This document shows, piece by piece, positions 56,942 through 64,000 of a stretch of 64,000 bases of DNA (its first letter is position 1; each line of letters starts with the position of its first letter). The notes under the pieces were generated by a model. That model worked only from the letters and a program-made list of their open reading frames with translations. It was not told where the DNA came from and ran no database searches. Position numbers and translations under genes: made by a program. This DNA comes from Cryptomeria japonica (taxonomy: Eukaryota; Streptophyta; Pinopsida; Cupressales; Cupressaceae). The DNA lies in the NCBI RefSeq assembly GCF_030272615.1, contig NC_081413.1:723505649-723569648 (forward strand), read 5' to 3'.

Positions 56942-57912
56942 GCGCCATACTTCTTCACAAGCTCTTGTGCATCCAGAGACAGTCGATTGTGAATCCCACC
57001 TTGCAATATCCTGGTGATGTTCATCGTGAAGGTGTCATTGACTAACTTGTAGTCACTTCTAGGCGGATGATGCAAATGAACATAAGAATCACAATCTCTT
57101 ATTTCTCCGGGTCCTCTTCCAATCACTCCTCTGTGAGGTAGCCCTGCATACTCGAAACTCCTGATCAAGGCATATATAACATATGAGCTCATGTGGAATG
57201 ATTTGGTGGGTCTTAGCCTTCTCAACTGTACGTCCAGGCAATTGCTAATGATTTTGGCCCAATGGAGCATTCTTTTTCCTTGGACTATCAGTTGTATGAA
57301 GAAGAACATCCACTTTTCGAAGGAGGAGGCTTGAGAAGCACCTGTAACTCGATTGAGCAAAGTTATCAAGTCTCTGTATTCCTCTTGAAAGTCGATCCTA
57401 TGTGGTGTATTAGGAATCTTGTTCAGGCGAGGCCAACTTTTGAGCGACCAATTCTTATTGATGAAGTTCAAACAAGACTCAGGATCATCTTCATAGATCG
57501 ACCTTGCTCCTTCCAAGCTTTTGTAGATCATGTCTTTATGGTCCGGAAGATGAAGAGCTTCGCCTATAGCTTCCTCTGAAAGGTAGGCTAAGATGTTCCC
57601 GTCTTTGGTTACAATCGTCCTTGACTGTGAGTCATAGTGGCGGGCACACTCGATCATCAACTCATGACACTTGACTGTGGGAGGAAAACTTGCAGCCTTG
57701 ATGATGCCACTCTCAATTATCCTTCTTGCAACAGGGGATGGCTTGCCAATATAGGGGACCTCTCGAAACTTCTTCACATTGAAGTTTCCTAAGTTGGTGT
57801 CTCCGACATTATTCCACTTGGACATGATCCTGGTCTCCAATTCGTCGCTCCTCTGATCTTCCTTGATGAGAGCCTGCCGACTAGTAGATCCTCCGGCTTT
57901 GGGGGTCGTCAT
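56942..57912 (-). CDS. E2 ORF, segment 1 (N-terminal about 323 codons)
   Basis: ATG at 57912 in the context GGCATCAAATG, preceded by an acceptor-like TTTTTGTGTAG. Starts MTTPKAGGSTSRQALIKEDQ. Landmarks include a YIGKPSPVARRIIESGIIKA block, TVKCHELMIECARHYD, LAYLSEEAIGEALHLP, WMFFFIQLIVQGKRMLHW and FEYAGLPHRGVIGRGPGE. It resembles proteins I would class only as unknown plant retroelement ORFs. It is interrupted at 56942 by E3; the stop seen at 56851 is E3 sequence read backwards. No frameshift or stop is in the native segment. Confidence 0.75.
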
Positions 57913-58440
57913 TTGATGCCTACACAAAAATTTAAAATTAGTCTTTAAGTATCATACCTTAAAGCATAGCATTTGAGACCTTCCAAGGGAATAATTCAAA
58001 ACATTAATTTGAAAAGGACATGATTGCCCAAATTAATTATGAATGAAAATTGGATTTTCAAGTCTTAGACTAAAAAAAAAAAAATGCTATGAAAATCAAT
58101 ACAAGTCTTGAATAAGAGCTTGAAACAATTTGATTCTTCATACCTTCTCCTTTGAAAGCCTAACTATGAACCTTGAAAAATGAAGAAAGAAGATCAGACT
58201 TTGCTGGATAAGGATTGAATTGTGGTCTTCTTTTGGATGAACTACACCTCAATTAGCCTTCAAAAAGCTTCGCCTTCCACTAGCTTCTCAAAATTTAGCG
58301 AATTCTGGAAATTTAGCCTCCAACTTGGTAAGAAATTCGCCTCCAATCTGCTAGATTTCGCTCCTCCAATCTGCCTCTCAAAATCGCATTTAGAACAATG
58401 AATGAATGAATGATTTGCATTTTGAAACAATAGTCCTCTC

Positions 58441-58530
58441 TTATATAGGGCGCTCACCCTAATTAACTATGAGGCCGACCTAGTTTTTTAGTAATAAAAC
58501 AAATAAAGTTCCCCTTAGGAAAAGGCCGAC
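58441..58530 (-). promoter_or_regulatory. E2 first promoter (two GCCGAC boxes on plus reading, TATATAAG)
   Basis: GCCGAC at 58525-58530 and 58474-58479, then minus-strand CTATATAA at 58448-58441, about 530 bp upstream of the ORF start. Order and spacing agree with E3. Confidence 0.6.
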
Positions 58531-58960
58531 TTGCTTGTAAAAGCAAACAAATGCATTTTGAGCGCTCACCTATATTTTTTAAATTTTTAAATTGATTTTA
58601 AGGCCTCCAAGGTGGATTTTATATTTATTTTAAGGCTTAAATATTAATTAATTAAATGGTAAAGGCCTTAATTCATGTGAATTTGATCTAGCTTCCCCAA
58701 ATGTCTTGAATTTGGCAAATTTGGTGAAAATTTAGGAATAGCAAGGTTTGATCAAGGCTTAATGAAGGCTCTTTGCTTCTTAGGCACTGAAATATCCAAA
58801 GTGATGAAGGCCTAAATTCATTCAAAACTTGATTGAATTCTCATCTAGGCTAGTTTGCTTTATGAATCAAAATCTTCACAACCTAGGTTTGCCATCACAA
58901 ATTTGCATTTTGCCTTCAACTTAGCCTAAACAAGGTGAATAATAGGTGTTTTCAAGAATT

Positions 58961-61575
58961 TCGCCCTGGACCCTTTGGAAGGGTCAGGAGCGATTTTTCA
59001 AATCAGGTCCTGAGTACCTTGTTTTAGACTCCAAAATCTCCCAGAAGGCGAGCTTATGTTTGTTTTGACCTAATCAAAGTCTTGCATTTCAAACTTTTAT
59101 CATTTCACATGAGAAAATTAGGTGAAAATGTAAATTTCGCCCTGGACCCTTTGGAAGGGTTAGGAGCGATTTTTGCTTATTAGGTCAAAATTCACCTTAA
59201 TTTGATCGTTGACCCCCTCCAAGGCAATCTCCAGGGTTCATTCATCTCCATTACTGGGTTAGCTCATCAAAACATTGAAGGAAATATTGCATTTTTGGGA
59301 ATTTCACCTTGGACCCTCTGGAAGGGTTAGGAGCGAAATTCTCTCCTAAGCTCAAAATTCTCATTTTTGAAGGTCCAAAACCTCTTCAAGGCATTCCAAA
59401 TAGGTTCTTTCCTTGTAGTCCAGGCTTAGTCTCACTCAAATTCAGGAGAAAAAGGTGATTTTAGGGTTTTTCGCCCTGGACCCTCTGGAAGGGTCAGGAG
59501 CAATTTTTCTTGTTTAGGCTTACTCCTTCATCATTTTGTCTTGAATCCACCCCTCACGGCTAGGCAATGGTCTTCTTCATTCACTCCATCCAAGCTTGGT
59601 TTATTCCTGCAAGGCAAAATAGGGGATTTTGAGATTTTCGCCTTGGACCCTTTGGAAGGGTCAGGAGCGATTTTTAGGTTGTAGGGCAATTCCTTCATCC
59701 TTTCATCTTCAAATCATTTCCAAGGTATGGAACATCACGCCTCACTCTCATCCAAGTCATGAATAGCAAAATCTTGTCTTTAATTTGCAGAAAAAGGGAG
59801 AATTTGGAAATTTCGCTCTGGACCCTCTGGAATGGTCAAGAGCGATTTTTCCTCTTGGCTTCAAAATTTTCATCCTTAGCAATCCAATTCCACTTCAAGG
59901 CAATTCAAAAGTCCTCTCAAACCCATGTCTAAGCTTGGTCTAGTCCAATCTTTGGAAGAAAAGATAGGTTTTAGGTTTTTTGCCTTGGACCCTCTGGAAG
60001 GGTCAGGAGCGAAAATCATGTTCTAGGCTTGATTGCTTCTTCTTGACAATTTCAATTATCTTCAAAATGTAAAACACTCTTCCTCACACCCATTCAAGCC
60101 ATAAAAACTAAAAAGTTGCTTTGACCTTGCAAGGAAATAGGTGCTTTTAGGAATTTCGCTTTGGACCCTGTGGAAGGGTTGAGAGCGAAATTCACCATTT
60201 GGCTCAATTCCTTCACTTTTTGATGATTTCTTGCAACCTCAATTCACTCCCAGGGGTAATTCTTTCTATGCTTGACCTTATCCCATACTTGGCTTAACAA
60301 AATTTGATAGCAAAAGGTGGTTTTAAGGAAATTCGCTCTGGACCCTCTGGAAGGGTCAGGAGCGAAAATTACAATCTTGACCCAAAATCTTCATTTCTTC
60401 ACCTTAAAACTTCTTTGCCAAGTGGGATTTCATGTTTCATCATGCTAGGAATAAAGTCTCATGTCCAAGAAAGGCCAAAAATGTGTTTACAAGGAATTTC
60501 GCTCTAGACGCTTTGGAAGGGTCAGGAGCGATTTTGCCTTTCCTGGCCAGAATCCTTCATTTTCTTCATTTCTAAACATGCCCAAGGTTTTCATCCTGTT
60601 CATTCTTCCTTTCACCATGCCTTTGACACTTCAATTTGACCAAACTAAGCAAGAAATGTCTCCTATAGAGATTTTCGCCCTGGACCCTCTGGAAGGGTTA
60701 GGAGCGATTTTTAGGTTTTAGGGTTATTCCATCATCCTTTCAAGTTGAATTCACCTCTCAAAGGAAGAAAACACTATTCCTCTCTCATCCATGCCATAAA
60801 AACCAAAACTTGACTTGACTTTGCAAGAAAATAGGTGATTGAGGAATTTTCGCCTTGGACCCTTTGGAAGGGTCAGGAGCGATTTTCCTCCTTTTGGGCA
60901 AAATCCTTCATTTTTTCAATTTGAAACTTCTTCAGGAGGCAAAAACAAGCTATTCTTCTTCCATTCATGTTAAAAACTTGACCTTCTTCATTGCAAAATA
61001 AGAGCCTTTTGGGAATTTCACCCTGGACCCTTTGGAAGGGTCAGGAGCGAAATTTCCCTTCTTGTCCAAAAATCTTTCATTTTGCAAGCTTCAAAATCTT
61101 CAAAGGTACCAAATGATGTCCAATCTTCATTCCAAGAGACCTTGCACATGAGAACTTAGCCAAAGTTAAGAAGAAATAAGCTCTAACAAGATTTTCGCTC
61201 TGGACCCTCTGGAAGGGTCAGGAGTGAAATTCACCATTCCAGGCCAAATTGCTCAGTCTTCAAATTTCAAACCACCTCACAATGCAAAATTAGATCATTT
61301 TCTAGGCTAGGAACAAGATTGCAAGTCTATCCAAGGCAACAAATAGTGTTTAGGATAAAATTCGCTCTGGACCCTTTGGAAGGGTTAGGAGCGAAAATCA
61401 TCCTTTCAGGCATCATCTTGCTCTTCAAAAAAAACAATCAAATCCATCTTTAGGCAAGAACACATCAATTCACCTCCAAACATGCCCCAGAAAGCATCAT
61501 TCAGTCAAAAATGAGAGGAAAAGGAGGTCTACAAGGATTTTCGCCCTGGACCCTCTGGAAAGGTCAGGAGTGATT
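58961..61575 (-). repeat. E2 hairpin array, 16 copies at about 167/176-bp spacing
   Basis: Plus-strand starts (TCGCCCTGGACCCT arm): 58961, 59137, 59304, 59471, 59638, 59813, 59980, 60156, 60333, 60499, 60675, 60850, 61018, 61195, 61362, 61541. Steps: 176, 167, 167, 167, 175, 167, 176, 177, 166, 176, 175, 168, 177, 167, 179. In element sense the arms are TCGCTCCTGACCCT and AGGGTCCAGGGCGA. Spacers are largely dissimilar except for recurring CTTCA and CAAGGCA words. Confidence 0.93.
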
Positions 61576-62034
61576 TTGACATTTCCAGGCTATATGTTAC
61601 CTTGATTCGCTTCATCTTCCATCAAACTTAGTCAAACCATCTCCTTTTTCTCACTGGCTCTGCTAGACAGGGAAACAAACAGGACCTTGACAAGAAAAAA
61701 CTCTCTTTCAATCCAGACCTGACCTGAGACCTATTCTCCCTGTTCCTTGATCTAACCAACTTGACTCTTTTGAAAAATATGCTTCATTCTGGCAATCTTG
61801 AGGCTTCAGGCAGACGACTAACAATCTCCCTAAACGAGACTAGACTTAGCTTGAAAAAAACCCTAAAACGAGCTTCCAAGGTTTAGCCCTAATCTAGCCA
61901 GCCCAGGCAGACCACTCACTCACTCAAAACCCTAAAAGCAGAGAGAAAAACAAGCAAAGAGAAAGCAAACCCTAAGGCAAAAGAGGGGGTCCCCATTCCA
62001 ATGGGGCGATGTGTGAAATGGTCACAACACAGAG

Positions 62035-62915
62035 CAATTCCCAAATTCACTAGTTTCAAAATGATCAAAGATGTTATCAATTAGGTTTTCATCTCCTTAT
62101 AACTCCTTTCCCTTTGCAAGTCGAACCCTAAAGAATAATAAAGCTTGCGCTTTATAATTAAAGTGATACTTTCCCAATTATAGAAAAATATCACTTTATT
62201 GCGAATAAATAGCTTCAAGCATCCAAAAAGACTCCGGGAGGTGAGAATCATGTAGCAAAGTTCAAGACCTTTCCAACGAGCTATAACACATAGGCATATC
62301 AAACCAGATGAAGCCAAAAACCCCTTATTACTCCGAAATGGCTATATACATAGCCTTATTTTAATTTATTTAATCGTTAACTTAGGAAATATTTAAATAT
62401 ATTAAAATATTTCCATAGATCCAATAATAGCCCAAAATAACCAACCAAACATGAATCTAACTTCGTCACCTGTCTGTGACTGATGTCAGACAAGATGGGC
62501 CAACTGGCAGTTCCATCCCTAAAATATAGGGATACTCCTAGAAACTAGGAAACACACCCAATCTTCCTGAAATTGAAACCATGGTATGGTCCCGTGGAAC
62601 CTCAAATATGGAAACTGCCACAACCTCCTAAAAAGTAGGGATTCACCCTAAAAAGTAGGAACCTCTCTCCAAACACCTGTAATTGCTCAAAAGGATCCTG
62701 CTCTACTCCTTGGTCCCCTAGGTGGTCATTCAGTCAACTTCCAGTTCTCCCTAAAAAATAAGAACTGTCGTCTGAAGGTCCAAAATGGCTCATAGAGCCC
62801 CTGCAAAGCTCCATGACCCTCAAAATGAGTCCCCTAACCATGTCATTGACCTACGGGAACTTGAATGGTAGGTCAACCCCTGCTCATCTCATGTCACCTG
62901 GAAAAGGGGACATTA
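62035..62915 (-). repeat. Element Z 5' LTR, outer part
   Basis: Continues from 41547 after E2: CAATTCCCAAATTCACTAGT at 62035 matches 33819. Ends AAAAGGGGACATTA at 62915, like 34712. One indel lies near 62182. Confidence 0.88.
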
Positions 62916-64000
62916 CTGAGAAATCTTGTTAGAACAAATAAGATAATCCTCAAATAATATATTTAACACTTCCCAAGATACAGCGAGTCTACTCCAATTG
63001 AATTTTATAGCATTTAACACATAAACGCCACAATAAAATGCATGTATTAAATCAAATAGAGAGACGCAAGAAATGATAGTTTGTGGAATATGCAAATTAC
63101 CATTAGAGTACACGGATAATGAATGATAGGCAAAACATTAGGTTAAGATTGAATTTATCTCGTTGTTACCATTATACATAAAGTGGAGCATAAGGTAAAA
63201 GACCTGTTGGTACAGAATTAAAGGATCCATTATAGTGGGTCCACTACAGTGGTTTTCTTAGTGGCGAATATTTGCCAATTGGCTAACAGTTGAAATTTGG
63301 AAATCAAAATTGGGCTAATAATTCAAGCTTTAAGGAGACCTAAATTGTCATATTTTAAAATTTTTTTATATGTCTTATTTAAATCGTCAAGGCAATGTTT
63401 TATTAAACATTTTATCTCATAACTTTGTCACAATATTCAATACATGATTAGATCAGATTGGCTAAATTTTACAAGCTATTGTAGGAGTCTAAATTGATTT
63501 GCCAATTACATATCACAATTATTAGTTTCTTTAGGGCCATATCATCAATCTTTAGTTGCCATTTAAAATATAATCTAATGATCCTCGTTGTTTCCTGTGA
63601 GGTAAAATGTACCCTTGATTTGTAATGCTGAAATGTACATAGGGTTTTGAATATCGTTCTAATAAAATCTGACAGGGAGAATTCACAGTTAGGTCTGGAA
63701 GAAATCAGAATACAGATCTGCACACCAATACTGTCCAAAGTAACTGTTTATTGTTAACACCATACAAAGTACACCGAAAATTAACAGTTCAAACTTATTG
63801 CAAATGTAATATAGATGATAGTGTTTCAGACTAAACAAAGATCTGAGCAATCTATGTACAGACTTATCACAATGGCTACTTGCAACCTGGTTAATTACTG
63901 ATCCCCAGGAGTTCAGATTTGACACAGCTTGCAAATGAACATTGCTGACAGCAGTACCAACACACAATGGAGTAAATTTGCCCTAGGAAGGAAATCTGAG
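62916..64000. other. Unannotated intron-like DNA to the window edge
   Basis: AT-rich, no repeats of the families above and no LRR coding sequence. The minus frames at 63469-63738 and 63689-63967 carry no motif. Probably host intron 4. Confidence 0.5.

Larger units (their letters stand above)
41553..62029 (-). mobile_element. E2: longest TGTTGTGAC...CAACA unit, with 1,071-codon ORF (TSD CAGAG)
   Basis: Flanked by perfect CAGAG copies (41548-41552, 62030-62034). Minus-strand ends TGTTGTGACC...ACATCAACA. After subtracting B and E3 with one TSD each, its length is about 8,424 bp. In element order: 5' end, a 16-copy hairpin array (61575-58961), paired GCCGAC boxes, a TATA box (58448-58441), an acceptor-like site, the ORF (57912-42644 in three pieces), the telo-box palindrome (42535-42518), a second TATA box (42454-42446), then 0.9 kb to CAACA. 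No PBS, pol or terminal repeats. I interpret it as a solo LTR. Confidence 0.85.
33176..62915 (-). mobile_element. Element Z: non-autonomous LTR retrotransposon, minus strand, heavily nested
   Basis: LTRs: 33176-34712 (3') and 40918-41552 joined to 62035-62915 (5', split by E2), each about 1.5 kb and very similar. PBS at 40905-40916 and a PPT at 34713-34730 give minus orientation. The internal region, about 2.0 kb after removing copia C, encodes one decayed unknown protein and no RT or integrase. Flanks show no clear target duplication. The intact LTR at 33.8 kb provides an empty-site copy for the E2 insertion. Confidence 0.82.
32949..64000 (+). other. Giant intron 4 of the LRR gene (more than 31 kb, open at the right edge)
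   Basis: Starts with donor GTGCGT. It contains element Z with nested C, E2, E3 and B, then about 1.1 kb of unannotated DNA to the window end. No further LRR coding sequence is visible on the plus strand. Whether the gene resumes must be judged from flanking sequence. Confidence 0.55.

Noticed and set aside
56851..57927. An independent 358-aa protein ending at 56851
   Set aside because: The last codons read into E3's 3' terminus beyond the GCGCC duplication, so the true continuation is at 52456.
52905..61575. CRISPR-like geometry: a conserved palindromic repeat of about 33 bp with diverse spacers
   Set aside because: The DNA is plant nuclear, spacers are 130-145 bp, repeats vary, no cas genes exist, and the arrays lie inside integrase-type mobile units.
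25213..62029. E1-E3 as DNA transposons because of short inverted ends (TGTTG/CAACA)
   Set aside because: TG...CA termini with 5-bp duplications of differing sequence fit retroviral-type integration; no transposase or longer terminal inverted repeat is visible.
62916..64000. Exon 5 of the LRR gene at the right edge
   Set aside because: No LxxLxLxxN pattern in any plus-strand frame there.

Overview
The window looks like nuclear DNA of a seed plant, most likely a gymnosperm (inference). It is AT-rich, saturated with LTR retrotransposons of several families nested up to four deep, and contains one plus-strand host gene whose visible introns are about 23.5 kb and more than 31 kb. There are no bacterial-type operons, and I see no tRNA or rRNA genes.

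Host gene: four short exons (8741-8805, 32318-32381, 32567-32703, 32862-32948) join in phase through GT/AG introns. They encode the N-terminus of an LRRC40-like intracellular leucine-rich-repeat protein. The rest of the gene lies beyond the right edge. Nearly everything else from 8.8 kb onward sits in its introns 1 and 4.

Layout. 1-6.6 kb: unclassified AT-rich DNA and the 3' end of a Ty1/copia-like element with long tandem repeats before its LTR. 6.6-8.7 kb: AT-rich upstream DNA of the host gene. Intron 1 holds minisatellites (9.2-9.9 kb); a decayed Ty3/gypsy chromovirus 'A' (10853-19582) split by a solo LTR; a fragment of unknown coding capacity (19.6-20.4 kb); and a gag-only gypsy element 'W' (22465-30631) whose 5' LTR is split by element 'E1'. 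Intron 4 holds a non-autonomous minus-strand LTR element 'Z' (33176-62915). Z's coding region was split by a gag-only copia element 'C' (35172-39324, TSD CATTA), and its 5' LTR by 'E2' (41553-62029, TSD CAGAG). E2's own reading frame was split by 'E3' (52462-56941, TSD GCGCC) and by an apparently intact chromovirus 'B' (44207-51769, TSD CTTGC).

Main discovery candidate: E1, E2 and E3 form one family. Each starts TGTTGTGAC, ends CAACA, is flanked by a perfect 5-bp duplication and has no terminal direct repeats, so each behaves like a solo LTR of extreme length (4.6, 8.4 and 4.5 kb after removing insertions). E2 carries a single 1,071-codon ORF of unknown function, readable once the two insertions are subtracted. 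Near the 3' end all three carry a perfect 18-bp palindromic double telo-box 63-65 bp upstream of a TATA box. E2 and E3 also carry an array of a 33-bp hairpin whose spacing falls into two classes (about 167 or 176 bp), with a compensatory base-pair change between copies. I read this as a retroelement LTR with an ORF-bearing U3 and two promoters.

Only B looks potentially autonomous; A is dead, and C, W and Z lack pol. The nesting gives a relative insertion order without molecular dating.
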